A stretch of 64,000 bases of DNA from Sympetrum striolatum (GCA_947579665.1 OX388348.1:13516001-13580000), one strand, 5' to 3'; counted from the stretch's first letter, positions 22,561-36,030 are shown. A program made the numbers and translations. Notes: generated by a model not told the origin, from the sequence alone.

Positions 22561-23615
22561 CATTAATTAATGTAGTCGGTATGTGAGTGAAAATTAGATG
22601 TTGTAGTTGAATGAATGACTCACTGAATGTCGACAAACGTTTTAGTTAAGCTGAACGTCACATCAGTATTTCAAAAAATCCTTTGAATTTTACGTGTGTA
22701 GTATTTTTTACTTGCTTTCAGCTTTAGGGACAACACAGGATTACAATACTTTTAGATGCCGGGATATACTAATCTTGTGCTTTATCTCGAATACTTACTT
22801 AATAATTCATTAAAATTAATATAACTCATTTATTATATAACATAATACGTGTGTAATTATTTCTATACGTTGAAGGAGGTATAATTTACATAGATAAACT
22901 AAAATGCAGTAAATACTTAGTATTTTATAATAAGGCAATAAAACGATAGGTAATAGAGGTACTGTCAATAAGGGTACTGTGGACTAAGGAACGCACTTTC
23001 GTTGGTGCTATTTTGCAATGAAGAAATGGCAATAAATTGTTTCTGTATTTCCGTTTACTTTCTATATTTAAAAGATTTGAATTTGGAATTTAATCTAACT
23101 GAAATTGGTTTCTTACATTTAACTGCAAGTGAGCTTATCCAGTCTGTTTTTCATAAGTTTCATAGCAATTTTTTCTCAATGTGGAAGCAGGCTAGAAAGG
23201 TCATCCTGATTTTAAACATTTTGCGTAATTAATAATTCAATTGAACATAATATATTAGGTGGAATGATTTAAAAGATAACCTAGACATTACTGATGTTAT
23301 ATAGATTTTAGGAAGTCTCAGAAAACTTCTTGAGGTTTCCGAATACTTTAGAACTAGTCTTGAATGATGGTATATTTATTTTATTCTTAGAAAATGAGAC
23401 AAGAAACTGTTTTTAATTATTTTTATAAGTTTGTCCGGGCATTAAATGTACACTTTATCTCTATTAGATCGCATGTGTCTACATTTTAAAGTAAATTGAT
23501 TGTTTCATTGCGCATTAATATTTTTATTTTGTGCATGTTGAAGCATATATAGATAGTATCGATCACAAAAACAAAACCTCAGCATCCTCTTCTAATAAGA
23601 TGAGTGGTGAGATCT
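22561..23615. other. Unassigned AT-rich DNA after the LINE
   Basis: No protein motif, tRNA-like sequence or tandem array is visible. This is the original continuation of the sequence at 17,988, interrupted by the LINE. Confidence 0.4.
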
Positions 23616-24330
23616 GTGGTCCAGGAGTCCCCCAACATAATTCCTTCCATCCCCTAAATCCCACCACCCCCATCCCCACCCAGTCATTACTTAATAGCAC
23701 GAAAATGCGGAAATCCGAACAGGACCCTTATCTCGCGATTGAATCCCCGAAAAAGCGCTATCCGTCGGAAAAGACTCGCATTAATTCCGCGCGGCTCCCA
23801 ACGATCCCTCCGCGCATCCCGAAGACCCTTTCATCCACCTAAAACCATCGCAAAAGAGAGGTCGACGGGCGCTATAAGTTCGATGAGCGATTCGGAAAAA
23901 CACCCTCTTTCTCCCGTTATTAATCACACCCGCGACCGCTCTACCCAGAGTGGATTTGAATACGAAAACTAGCTGATTTCCCCCGTCGGAGGATTTTGAA
24001 CCCGGCGTTGTGGGGGTTATCTCTTTCCGAGTTTTTTTTCTCTCTTACTCTCCTCCTTGGATGCTTCCCCCCTCCCAGAGACGTACACATACACTCCTGC
24101 GATTCATTCGAATGCTCAGCTTCCACTCACTTTGCTCCGGAAGAAGATTGAGCAATTTGTCACCGTGCGGGAGTGGGGATGCTGCGGACTACCGTGTTTG
24201 CGGCAAGGTGGTCGGGGAATTTTAAGGGCATGCCTCGCAGGGGGGTGGCAATCGGGGGGATGATGATAAGTTTGGGTTGCGCGGGTAGTAATGAAGGGGA
24301 GGGAGATGGAATTGTGCGGGAAGGAGAGGA
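23616..24330. other. GC- and CpG-richer island without recognised gene
   Basis: About 700 bp contrasting sharply with the AT-rich surroundings and containing many CpG steps. Short frames of 60-100 residues are open on both strands, but none contains a domain I recognise. Possible readings are a regulatory island, an old LINE remnant or an unrecognised 5' exon. Confidence 0.3.
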
Positions 24331-26215
24331 GGTACAGAGGGACTAATTTATTTTGGAGAGAATGAGACGTAAAAGTCTCTCTCCGAGACTCCTGAAAGAT
24401 GCTGAGCGGGGATAAACATGTTGGTGGGTGTGGGTGGTAGGACGTTAAAGTCCCTTCTTCTATTTCGGATGGGAGGAAAGGGATGGGTTTGAAGGAAGAC
24501 TTGGAATGGACTCCAAGAGGAGGATTCGCGGAATGAACGTTAGCGTGGTGTGTGAAGAGAAAAGATGGCGTGTGAATTATGCTAGATCCTCAATTGCTTT
24601 GTTAATGTAGAGGCAGAGGAAAGGAGGCTTTTATGAAAAAAAGATAGTTGGGCTATCATGAAGATGTGAACTCATCTTTGTATTTTCACTATCAAAGAAT
24701 AAATATTAGCAAGGAATATAGTAAAGCTGCTTACTTGGGGAAATTCGAACATTTTCTGTTTCCATTAATCTGATAAAATCAGGAAAGATTAACCTATGTT
24801 TTATGCTGTTTATTCATATATTTTTCCCATTTTTGATGAATTAAGTTTTTAAATTTTATATTTTATAAAAATCAAGCCATCGGTTTTTCCGATGTTTTTC
24901 AAGCGTTGTTGTGCACACCATTTTCATTTCACTTCACTTGATATGTTTTATATTTCACCTGCTTTTTTCACCAAATTATTTCTATGCGAGTCCTCTATAT
25001 ATTTTAAATCTATGGAGAAATAAAGGTAGATGAAAGCGACTGCCGTTAAAAAGAAAATTAGTGAAGTGTATAAATATTTTAGGATTAATGTGAATTTCAA
25101 TATCAGAGAATTAAACAGTCCGTTCAGGAATAAAGAAAATTATATTTTTTATGGTTTTACAATACCGATTTGTTATTAATTATACATAATTATTATGTAC
25201 AGTGCCTTCATCGTTTAGGTAGTCGTGAGTTAACGCTCTTTTCTATATCTGGGAAGATGTTGATGTATTTTTTTTTCATTGATGGTTAAACCACATTTAT
25301 TGTCTTTGCTTCCCATTTTAAATTATATTGAAGCATCAAAGGAGCTAATTAAGTATTTTGTATAATCAGCAGTTATCAATGAATTCATTTTCTGGTCCTT
25401 TGTCACCAAAAAAATATGACGTACGTTGCACGAGTTGTAAATTTGAATTTAATTAACTCAAACGTGTTTAATATTTCCAGCGGAAGTAATTTAAAGGTCT
25501 CATTTCAAACATCCAAAATGTAGTTTCGCTAATTCACATTAATTACATCGATAAACTTTTAAACTATTGACTATCAAATGCTCTTTCTAAGTTGACGTAA
25601 CAGGTCCTTTTTTAAATCAACCTTGCAGTACATTTACATTGCTATGTGGCATTCAATTGACTTTTTTTCGCGTAAATGTAAATGCTGCTTCTTCGTTATT
25701 GATTCGACAGTTGTTATGAAGATAAATTTTTAAGATTGGAACCCAAAAGTCGACTTAGAATATTACTGTGTCATATATGTCTACCTTAGGTTCACAAAGT
25801 AAGTAATAGTATTTTAGAATTTTTGGTATCCATAGATCCCGTTTTTAAACATAATATAATCAAATTTAAACCAAGTATGGCTTTTTAACAGAAAAATTTA
25901 TCATTAGGCAGGCTAATGGATCCATGGAAAATTTTAATGGGTCCCCGGGAAAACAAGTTTGGTAACATATGGTTTATACTATCATCATACCTCCATTATA
26001 CACAGTATTCTCTCATACAAAGTCTTTCAGATGTATGTTATATCGGATGTTTTTTGCCAAATTGTTCAGTTTGCATAAGTATCCTCTTGAGAATGATAAG
26101 ACCCGAGTTCGAATCCTGGTCCTGTCAGACTTTTTAATACGATTTTTTCCTTGGGAATTTCCTTTATCCGTATTGATTGAAGGCGTCTATTAACTGTTTG
26201 CACAGCTTGCGAGCC
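24331..26215. other. Unassigned AT-rich DNA
   Basis: No open frame of interest. One weak B-box-like GAGTTCGAATCC lies at 26105-26116 with no matching A-box arm that I can fold, so it is not listed as a tRNA. Confidence 0.4.
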
Positions 26216-26935
26216 TCTTAAGCAAGATAAATTCAAAAAGTATCAAACATCCCTTCCTCCCCACTGATACTCCCCTAGCGGATGGAAAGGGAGATTAGGG
26301 ACAGGGGATATTATGGAAAGTGTCAGGGAATGGGGTATGAATGAGGGGATGGATGGTTGATGTCAGAGGATGCTAGTAATTGGGTATGGAAGGAGGTTTG
26401 GAGATGAGGTGGTTGTTAGGAGATGAAACTAGGATAGGGAGAAGAAAAAGTTGGGCAGAAAGCGCGGACGATGGAAGGAATATGGGGTGTTAGTAAGGGG
26501 GGGCTGATTGTAAATGTGGGGAGGGTCGATGTGGGATATAGGGGAAGCACATACCGTGAATGTATGTCCGTCTCTCTAACCCTTCGGGCTCGTTATACGT
26601 GTTGGTAATAGGAAGGGTTGGGAGTAAATTTATAGAGGTCTCGACTCTTATCTTCCTTCCGTTGGGATGGCAACCAGAGGTTCGGCGCTCGGGAGGAGGC
26701 GTTCGGAATGGGTGATGAGGATCCCATTTCGCGCCCAGGAGGGGCTTCCTCTCGTTCGGATGGGCTGAATAAGGAGAAATGCATACTTCCTTCCCTTTAT
26801 GCCCCAAGAAAATGCTAATATATGCGTTTGATATAGGTGTATGAATATGCCCCTTAAGTTGAATAGGTGGGCGTCTGACTAACCGTTTTCTGTGGACCCG
26901 GGGTATCAAGCCGGAAGGAGTGATGGGCGGTTAAT
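26216..26935. other. GC-richer, G-rich block with a chance-like open frame
   Basis: The plus strand is rich in GGG runs (for example 26,270-26,520). A 139-residue minus-strand frame (26909 to 26490) is Pro/Arg/His-rich with no recognised domain or start context. I regard it as a composition effect, not a gene. Confidence 0.3.
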
Positions 26936-27044
26936 CCGAATTGGGAGATGATTAGGAAATGATTACTCTGGAATTTCAGACTGATTCCTCGAATGTTGAT
27001 ACTCAAATTAGTGATGAATTATAATACATATTTTTTAATGCATT

Positions 27045-27155
27045 GAAATCTCGACCTAACGTTTTTTACCGAACCAAGGATAATCGAATCTAGATGCGGA
27101 AAAACGTGAGATGCGGAAAACAAAGTGAGTACTTGCTGTAGTTAAAATAATATTT
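27045..27155 (+). repeat. Dispersed repeat R2, copy 1
   Basis: Shares with 31,076-31,185, in order, TCGA-CTAACGTTTTTTACC, ACCAAGG, AATCGA, ATGCGGAAAAACGT, AGATGCG and CAAAG. The two 110-bp copies have the same orientation and about 75% identity by eye. The family is unknown. No ORF. Confidence 0.6.
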
Positions 27156-30100
27156 CTACCTAAGAGCCGAGAAAATGTTAGAAACGAGAAATTTAGATTG
27201 GGATTTCATTGCAATTATTTTGTAAATTTCAAACATTTTTTCAGGAAGTGATTAGAACGTTGATTGGCGTACTATGAGGGGGAGCAAGGGGGATATGTTC
27301 GCTTACTTAAAACATCAAAGAGTGGGATTTAAGTTTCCTTTGAAGTTTTAATGGAAATGCAACCTCATTTGCGTTTTAATAAGTATGTACCACGCAATTC
27401 TTATATAGACTGTATACTAAGTTTGTTGTACGGAAATATAAGTTAGACATTTTTATGACTACGTATGTTGTACTTATACAATCTATGTATCCTTAAAATG
27501 AAGTACTCGTGCCATTATCTTAAAATGAATTTTGAATTGCTGCTGAAGAACTTTCGCTACTACTGACGCAATAGATTTGATACATCGCAGTAGCATCTTT
27601 TCCCAAAAAAGAAGTGGTTTTAAGGCATCAAATTGGCTTATTTTAAATTTCCTGGTTCATTTTTTTCTTCCAAATTCATAACCAAGTATTATCTAAATTT
27701 TATTCAATTTCAGTGGTAGAATTTCAATTAGAAAAAAGTTGTAAATACTTTCACGGAATGGACTAGAAACGTTTTCTTTAATATAGTATGACATTCTATT
27801 AAAATTGAGTATTTGAACTTTAATTCGTTAAATACTTTTTTTTGTTTTATTTCATGTTAAACACTTAGTAAATTGAATTATCGAATGTATTATAGTATAA
27901 AAATATCGTTTTCGATTGAACTAATATAAATATCAACCGCAAAGCTTGTAAGCGACCACTAAGGAAGGGAATAATATAGAAAACCGTAAAAGGGTTTTAT
28001 AACTTCATCTTGATTCTTCTCATACATTCTTCCAACATATGGATCGTGAATAATTGAATCTTAGCTTTTGATATTAATAATTTCTAAGAAATTTTCAATT
28101 TCGGTTGTATCTAACTAGTATTTCAACAAAGAGTTTCGTTGTGTGACAATTCCCACTGCAGCTTACTTGTGCAAAACATTTTTAATGTATCAATCCCATC
28201 TTACTTCAAATCAATTACAGGGGATTTGAATTTGTGCCATGAGTGTAAACGTAATTTAAAGACAGTATTTGTCACCATGTAATAGTTGTAAAGCATATAA
28301 TTCTCGTCGGATATAGGTTGAAAAAGCCGTTACAAGTATCGGGTGGATTGGGACGAAAAAGGAATGAGAAGATCCTTCTTTTCCTCCTTAAGGCTTATCC
28401 GTTCCAATATATCTTGATTTTCCGCGGCAGAAGAAATTTGTCTCATTCTTCGGGGAGACTCTCAGGGATGTTTTCAGATCCGCTGCTGTCGTTGGCGCAA
28501 TATCCAGGGCAGTTCTAGCTGGCGGTGCATTACCTTATATTGTACTGGAAAGTACGGTAATTTCGAGCCTTGTCTCTTATATTTCAAATCGTGAAACAAG
28601 AAGCTGAGACTCTTTGAAAACCGAATCTCTTATTATCTCTGGGTTTTACTCGTCGGATTGTATATCACACCTACTTAGGAAAGAATAAATGGATTCGACA
28701 TAAGGTAGTCTGTGGATAAGGATTTCTGTGCTTTTAAAACTACTCTTATAATCTTCATTACAGTCTTAACACGTAAAACGTATTGTGCTTTAATGTATGT
28801 GCTAGGAAGCGATCCCGTAAAACTCGGTTGGTACAATCACGTGAATTTCAAATTTAGTGTATTATTAAAGTCAAAACCTTGCACAAATAAGGGCAATTAA
28901 AAAATTAATTTGTTTCGAAAATCGTTTCTATTATGCGATCAAGAGCTAGTAGCCTAACTAGGTAAAACTCCATTACAATGGATCCGATTTGATTCAACAA
29001 GTAAAATACATTATCTTAACTATAAAATTCCGGAATAATTACAAATACGGTAGGTTTGTATTTATTGTGAAATTTTAAAGGTTATTATTTTTTTATTTTG
29101 CATGTTCAAATGAATTAAATCCATCGTTCCTTATGCCTGGGTAGTTTAATTATCAATTTCTTTATTCATTTTTATTATTCCATGAAAAATTCTGCATATT
29201 CGGGATCGATATTTGGTACATTGAGATCTAATTTCAATCAAAAAATAATAAGTTGAATTAAGTTAGAAATTTTAAGCGCTCATCATACAGGAAACGTATT
29301 GTAAATTTATTTTGGATTTTGTTTTTATCGTGCTTTTACTCATTACTCGCAATGTTAAAACAAGTGCAACTCCGTAAATATTCTCAATAAAGAGTTAATT
29401 TGAATTACATGGAATTAAAAATGACATTAATCGACTGCTTTTAATTAAATATTCTAAATTAATCTGTTGATTACATTAAAGTTATTAGTTCTCTATGGCT
29501 TGGAGTTAAGCACAAAACTGCAAATACATTTTTCTTGGAAGTGAATTCGCGGAAAAATTGTTTTTTATTCGTTTCTAGGATGATTTTTGTACTCCATTTT
29601 CCAGAACAGTTTGTAAACAAAAGTAAATAATGATTTCTGTGATACTTTTTCGTACTTTTCTTCCCACAAATTCCTCGTTTAATGGCTTAATCTTGTTAAT
29701 TAACTTACGCCCCCCTTAACTAACGGAAATCCTATTAAATGATGTTTAATGGTATCCTTTCCTACATTATTTTATAAGATATCCGTCTGTAAAGTATTGT
29801 TATCGTAATCCGGTTGGTATAAATCCTAATATTCCTTACTAACTCTAACATTACCGAGGAAAAGCTAGTATGAGGAATGGGGCTTACTGCCTAGGATGAG
29901 GAGTGTCCTTATTATCCTCACTATGCCACATTGCTCTAAGAGGAACTTGTCTATATCATTGAAGAACAATGATTCTAAGTAATATTTTTCATGAAATTCT
30001 ATATATAAAGAGATTAATTAGCGATATGATTCATACCTTATATATATCATACCTCAGTAGCTTTTATGCAATCACAACCATGATAAAGACTGTAACGTAG

Positions 30101-31075
30101 GTAAATGAAAAATATATTTATCTCTATCTTGTGCCAAATGACGCAAAATATCCCATTCATCAGAATATGTACATATATACAAGCTTTATACAGATATATA
30201 ATACTAATGAGGATAACCTTGAGATAGATAATTGGAAAGAATTCGGTAGCCATATGACTAAAAATACACAAAGGCATTCGTGCTCGGCCTAGATACAACG
30301 TCAACATGCAAGGATTTTAGTTTCCATGGATTCAATTTCTTTTTGAAGATTCGGCACATTGAATTTCGTGTATCCAAGACGTTTGGATTATAACGGAACT
30401 TTATCCGACAATTTATGTAGAAAAAGGTCCCAAATCTGAGGCGCGCGTTACACGGTCTATTTTGAGAATCATGAGAAGATCACATTCATTAATTAAAGTT
30501 CATGGTTACACGTGTTGGGAATTAGGAGGCTCATGTTACCTTAATACGTAATAAACTATGCAAGTGTGGTCGTGGAGCTCAATATGACTGAAATCGAGGC
30601 GAATTCTCCTTATTTCTGAAATTCCATCTTATGCATTCTTTTCTCTTGAGAGAATTCCAAGAGAGCTCTATTATAGGGAAATCACTGCCGATTTTTCTAA
30701 GATAATGATCCAGAGTCAATCATTTCAAAGCTTTCTTTGTTATTAATTTTCTTTTCATCCTTAGGGTTGCGTCTATTGTTATCTATTCGGTGGAGTGATT
30801 TGTAATGGCTTATTTAGTCGTTGATTTCTGAAGTAATCCAATTTGTTTTTCCCTCAGTACCCTTAAAAAATGTATACTTCTTTTATTCATATAACTCTTT
30901 AAGATGCAAAAAACGTTGTGCTATGTTGTGTGAGCCTTATTAATTTTTTTTGGAAATCGTGAACAAATCTGAGCGATTCAAAAATTATAACGAGCCGACT
31001 GGTTTCGAGGCTATATATGTGTATATTTATTTTCAGGAAAATACGTACATCAAAATATTGAAAAATACAGTGAAG
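27156..31075. other. Unassigned AT-rich DNA
   Basis: Almost 4 kb of low-GC sequence with only short frames. A slightly GC-richer patch (28,310-28,530) has a 66-residue open frame with no known motif. Nothing else could be supported. Confidence 0.4.
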
Positions 31076-31185
31076 TCTCGATCTAACGTTTTTTACCTGA
31101 CCAAGGGAAATCGACTTTAAATGCGGAAAAACGTAAGATGCGAAACACAAAGAGTTGTAGTCGCTGTAGCTGGGACCTCAAAATT
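31076..31185 (+). repeat. Dispersed repeat R2, copy 2
   Basis: Second copy of the ~110-bp repeat seen at 27,045-27,155. It has the same AACGTTTTTTACC and ATGCGGAAAAACGTAAGATGCG-type landmarks in the same order and on the same strand. Confidence 0.6.
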
Positions 31186-31540
31186 TTCTATCATTATAAA
31201 TCTATTTTTTTCCTCTACCTTTTCTCATTCAGTTTTTCGTATCATTCATCCTTGACTATACGCTATCAATCCATTCAATGACAACATATAAACACGAATG
31301 CATTTATGGGTGTCTCCTTTCTTTGACTTATAGTTAATATTCGGAATTCATTCTTTTAAGACGCCATAAAAGGATCGAATAAAACATAATTTTCCGGCGA
31401 AATGCAGTAAACGACCCCTATCTTAACCGGTCTCTCTGACTTTACTGCCACCTACAGGAAAGTTCGCCATCGTCACATTGAGTGGAACGTCTTATCGTAA
31501 AATATATCCATAAAAAAGGCCAAACTAAAAGGAGAGGAAT

Positions 31541-31620
31541 CGATCCCCATTGGTGGTTTATCGGTTGAATGCACCATCTAAGACCGGAAGCCCCGGGTTC
31601 GATTCTCGGTCATCAGTCGA
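31541..31620 (+). other. tRNA-derived SINE head
   Basis: A box-like TGGTGGTTTATCGG is followed by a possible anticodon arm and a clear T-arm/B box (CCCCGGGTTCGATTCTCGG, 31591-31609). The spacing fits a tRNA promoter. The 5' acceptor does not pair, so it is read as a SINE head or pseudogene. Confidence 0.45.
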
Positions 31621-31922
31621 CTTTTATTGTCCTCCGCTACCAGAGAGCCATAAAACGGATGGCTGGATGAAAATATGTTGCGAAAATCTTAACATTTCTT
31701 AAGGTTTTACGGGGCAGAACGATGATCGGCGTTCGAAGAGGCATTCGGGGACATCTTCTGGAAATACGCAACAAAAAGGGCCCAAGGGTAGTCCAAAACA
31801 AGGGTGTGGGAGTTGCTATATAAATGAAGTCGTTGTAACGAAACCCCTAGTAATCCATCCGTTCAGTTCCAAAACAAACGAAGTACACGACTAATTTGAA
31901 GTATCACGTGCAGATATAGGGA

Positions 31923-32174
31923 CACTCAAAGTAACAATTGATAGTATTGACTAATAGATAGATTTGCCTAATGGTTGACTTTTGGTGTCGTATTTTAACA
32001 ATATCAGGGTAATTATTGTTACTATTATCTTATTATTATGGTTGCTTAAATTTCAGTAGTATATGTAGTTATATTTATTTAGTTATATACAGATATTTAA
32101 AACTCAAAGTAACAATTGATAGTTGTCTTTATTGTTAACTTTTTGGTATCGAATTTGAACAATGTTAAGTATCA
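31923..32174 (+). repeat. 178-bp tandem duplication, second copy split by an element
   Basis: ACTCAAAGTAACAATTGATAGT-type sequence occurs at 31924 and again at 32102, and downstream landmarks keep the same offset. The first unit runs 31923-32100 and ends with the ATTATTATGGTTGC and ATTTCAG block. In the second unit the sequence stops at 32174, where the 860-bp element begins. It resumes at 33035 with AATTATTATGGTTGC and ATTTCAG. The first unit therefore serves as an empty-site reference. Confidence 0.7.
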
Positions 32175-33034
32175 TTTTTACTTTCTCCCTATACGTAGTA
32201 TAGAGAAAGTATTGCATTCGCAAAAAAATTCGACCTCCAGATTTCGACGGAAATAGATGTTTTGGGGCCCATAGAGCATGTTTTAGCTATTTTCCCGAAC
32301 ATGTCTGTCTGTGTGTCTGTCTGTGGTTAAAAAGTTTGTGTGCGCTCTATCTTCAAAAGCAATTATCCGATCATTTTCAAAATTCATATTTAGAATTTTT
32401 CTAACAATACCAAGAGTTGATTAGTTTTTGGAGAATATCGCTTAACCGGAAGTTACGGTTTATCCGGAACAAAATTTTGTTTCTTAAATATCTCTGTAAG
32501 AATGCAATATAGGTATATACAATTACATACAAAAGTTATAGATAATGTACTTTACTAGAACTTTTGTATAAAACATTTTTTCGTAACACTGATTGTTTAG
32601 GAGTTATTCTTCAATAATGGTTAACCGGAAGCTGTTGTTTACCCAGAAAAGGAAGTTTTTCATACATATCTCTGTCAAAATGCAATATAGGTATATACAT
32701 TTACGTACAAAAGTTGTAGATTATGTATTTTACTACAACTTTTGTATGAAACATTTTTTCGTAACACTGATTGTTTAGGAGTTATTCCCCAATAATGGTT
32801 AACCGGAAGTTGTTTACCCAGAAATGGAAGTTTTTCATACATATCTCGATCAGAATGCAATGTAGGTATATACAATTATGTACCAAAGTTGTAGATAATG
32901 TTTTTTACTACAAAGCTTGTATGAAACATTTTCCTGTAACACTCATTGTTTTGGAATTAGTTATATATTACCGGCATAGGCTTCTGTTTTCAATAAATAT
33001 GGAGAAAGTCATGTGTTGGCCACATCAGATTTTT
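32175..33034 (+). mobile_element. Non-autonomous element family E1, copy A (860 bp)
   Basis: Starts TTTTTACTTTCTCCC with an imperfect inverted pair (ACTTTCTC...GAGAAAGT). A GTCT/GT microsatellite follows at about 32,301-32,325. Then come ~178-bp internal tandem repeats marked by TTAACCGGA at 32442, 32621 and 32799. The 3' part carries GGAGAAAGTC, the inverse of the 5' start, and it ends GGCCACATCAGATTTTT. There is no coding capacity. A subterminal inverted repeat, a central microsatellite and central tandem repeats resemble DINE/HINE (Helentron-related) elements, but I could not identify a definitive 3' hairpin. It lies cleanly inside a local tandem duplication. Confidence 0.75.
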
Positions 33035-33080
33035 GTTTAATTATTATGGTTGCATACATTTCAGTTATACTTTTAGTACG
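33035..33080 (+). repeat. Remainder of the interrupted 178-bp tandem unit
   Basis: Continues the second tandem unit after the E1 insertion: the AATTATTATGGTTGCATAC and ATTTCAG landmarks correspond to 32028-32060 of the first unit. Confidence 0.6.
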
Positions 33081-34744
33081 TAAAATCGCATTCTATTCCA
33101 ATTTATAGTCCGAACGGAGTTTGTCTATAATGTATAATTCAACTCTAACTAATCCTATTTTAATTAAAATGTTAGCCTTCACTAGTACTCAAACGATAAT
33201 GAAGGTAAACATTAGTAAATATCTGAAAGAGCCCAAAAATTATGATGTTTATTCGAATCAATTTAACTAACTTTTTCAATCGTTATATCTTGTGAATTTT
33301 TATTGTATTTTTCAAATATTCCTTGTAATTATATTTTCTAAATTACGTAGTAATCTAATATCTGCATATAGCTATTAGTACCACTACAAGCAGTCAAAAT
33401 GTCAGAACTAATAGTAAGTGATGGTATCCATGCTGGTGTTCTTTGTTTTATTCATTCTTATTTATAGTTTTTGAAAGTTGTCACTTTTCAACATTGAAAT
33501 TTGATTTAAAAGTTCAAGATTATGGATATAAATTTAGATGATAAATTTTCGATGAGTTTAGTTTCATCTATATTGCTTTTGATTTGGAGTATATGGTGTA
33601 GTTATCATTAAACGTTACGGACTGTACTCATCCTTTCTCCTTCTTTAAAAAATTTAAGTCGAGGAAACTTTCTGCGTATAATGTCGTGAACTTTCACATA
33701 CTGAATAGACATTCTCTGCGCAAAATCCTCGATAGGATACTTTCTATTTTCTTAAATATTCTAATAGATTTAGACAATATTTTTTTTTCGAGTCTCTTCT
33801 CCGTTCCTGTTGATGAAATTCAACGGTAGAAGACTTTTCCTTTCACGGCCGTCGGCATCGAAGATATCAGAATTCGTGCGTGCTTTCCGATAACGTTCTA
33901 GCCATTTTTAATTTCTATGTTCCCTTCAACAGTCCTTTCACTATCAGTAATCTTCATTAGGCATATTCAGAACAGACATCTGACAGATATCTTAAAGCTG
34001 TATTTGCTTCGCTTTGCTGCAGAAATATATACGCATCCTTTAATTGGGCCAAGGTTCTTCTAAGTCATGATATATAGGCCTGTCGTGTTTAATTCCTGAA
34101 ATCTTGTAGACAAAGTAATTAATTTTGTATGCATTCCGGTGGAAATTACCTCTATGTTCGGACTCATACATATGACCTTAATTTTTCTCGTCCTTAGAAT
34201 TTCTTTGTAATTGTTCCTATCATCTTTAACTGTGATTTTAAGTTTAATGACAACCCTCAAAATTTTGGTCACTATCATATTTAAGCTTAAATAAGTCATG
34301 CTTTAAGAATATCAATATAAAAATGCAAGAATATGCAAGAAGGGAACTCATCTGGGGTTTCTGTTTTGATTTATCATAACTTAAAAATTTGCGAAATCCA
34401 TATATATTTATGCCTACGCACATACCTGTACCCCACCTTCTTTACGACCTTGAAAATGTTACTTATATTCCATAATTAATGAAATAATATTCTTACTTAT
34501 TTAAGAAAATTATTTATTTTGGTTTTTACTATTTTAGATATAAATTGCACAATTCACATTTATTACCGATGATACTTATTATTATTCCACTAATTTAGTT
34601 ACAGTAATGTTAACGTAACCTTAAGGTTGAGTTTCTTTTTACCGTGGTACTCCTAAGTATTTTGTGATTTTTTGCATAGTATCTTGTTTGATCATCTTCT
34701 TGAACTCACACACATACTTTGCTGTTTACAGGAGAACTGCTAAG
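33081..34744. other. Unassigned AT-rich DNA
   Basis: Only short frames. A 79-residue minus-strand frame (34299 to 34060) has no known motif. No repeats recognised. Confidence 0.4.
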
Positions 34745-34835
34745 ATACTGAGGTTGAGTTTCATGTGGTAAATATATCATCATTATCATCAGCCATTTCC
34801 AATCCAATGTAGGCCTCCCCAATAACTTTTCAATT
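34745..34835 (-). pseudogene. Possible LINE 3'-end remnant
   Basis: On the plus strand the sequence ATCATCATTATCATCAGCC followed by CCAATGTAGGCCTCCCC resembles a motif common at the 3' ends of insect LINE ORFs. On the minus strand it reads GEAYIGLEMADDNDD-like in one frame. It is too short to place in a clade. Confidence 0.3.
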
Positions 34836-34837
34836 TT

Positions 34838-34952
34838 CTTTGATTTTATATATATATCTATTATATATAGATGCTTCTCCGGATTCATTCATATATCTAT
34901 TATATATAGATGCTTCTCCGGATTCATTCATGTATCCATATATATATATAGC
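34838..34952 (+). repeat. ~40-bp repeat pair plus TA run bordering the B-box array
   Basis: Two adjacent copies of a unit containing ATCTATTATATATAGATG and CTTCTCCGGATTCATTCA, then a TATATA run. The same unit recurs at 38,246-38,330 (plus orientation) and once inverted at about 40,570-40,610. In all three places it sits at the edge of a 1.08-kb unit, so it seems to belong to the array boundary. Confidence 0.7.
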
Positions 34953-36030
34953 GAGGATACAAATTCACAGGCTAAACCACAATCGTCATTGACCTGAAAT
35001 TTTTACGACATATTGGCCATAACGTGTTACCTCAAGAAAAATTGCGATTTTGAACCTCAGTGTCATTGGTTCGATTCCAGAGGGCCCCAAAGTCCCGATT
35101 TTTCCCGTTTAAATGCATTGCCGTGATATTCGGGAATTTTTAAAATATACTTCCCGGATAGGTAGAGAATCAAAACTCATGGAGCCTATATATATGGTCA
35201 TGATCTATCGAAAACATAAATGAGTTTTACGGAAAATATCCTGGGTTCGATGCTAGGTCGAGGCAAAAATCGGCCGTTTAAAATGCATTGTGGCGATTTT
35301 TAAGATTTTTTTTGGACCCTTTCCCGATGGCAAGGAAACTTGAAATTCGGCATGAGGTTGGAGATCATACATATATTTCATAATCAAATTTTACATATTC
35401 GCCGATGGTCCTTGGTTCGATCCCAGAGGGCCATTTACATTCCTCCATGCATTTCTTATGGAGATAACAGTAAAAAGTTTTAGGTACTTCCCGGCATAAT
35501 ATCGACTTCAAAATTTTTATGAAATAAGATGAAGTCCTAATAAGTCATACTGTGCATTCACAGCTACCAATATTTCCTGGGTTCGACACCAGGCGTCTCT
35601 ACAATCAGGAGATTATCCGATTTTTAAGAATTAATTTAAACCCCTCCACAGTAATATTAAAACATGAAATTAGGCATATAGATAGAGAACATAGATACAT
35701 TTCAAAAACGAGTTTTAAATTTCCTAGATCGTCCTTGGTTCGAATCCAGAGAGCCATTTACATTATTGAAAAGTAGGACGTCGTTTGAGGCAGTTTGAGC
35801 CAATATATCTGCTTGAATTTTCACACATAGTAAGAGATGGTGATTTTCTGTTGTGCTGCATAGTAAGTTTACCATTAAGACCCAGGTTCGATGCCAGACG
35901 ATTAAATTGCAGCGAATTTTAAGAATATTTTCAATCCATTTTTTCTTTTGACGGCCTTCCCGATATGATGCCGACATGAAATTAGTGTTTTCGATCTGCT
36001 TGCAGTATGCAAGCTACATTTTACTCGTAT
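34953..36030 (+). repeat. B-box array unit 1 (1.08 kb, six monomers)
   Basis: Begins GAGGATACAAATTCACAG and ends with the hairpin GCTTGCAGTATGCAAGC followed by TACATTTTACTCGTA. TTCGA cores lie at 35070, 35246, 35416, 35582, 35739 and 35887 (spacing 176, 170, 166, 157, 148). Each is embedded in GG-TTCGA-NNCC, the tRNA T-arm/B-box pattern. The monomers share further landmarks such as CTTCCCG, GAAACTTGAAATT, GGCAT and GCATTT, so they derive from one ancestral monomer. No coding potential. The plus-strand frames here are chance. Confidence 0.88.

Noticed and set aside
26105..26116. tRNA-like B box at 26.1 kb
   Set aside because: Single motif without A box or foldable arms.
26490..26909. 139-residue minus-strand ORF
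   Set aside because: Low-complexity Pro/Arg/His composition in a G-rich block with no motif.
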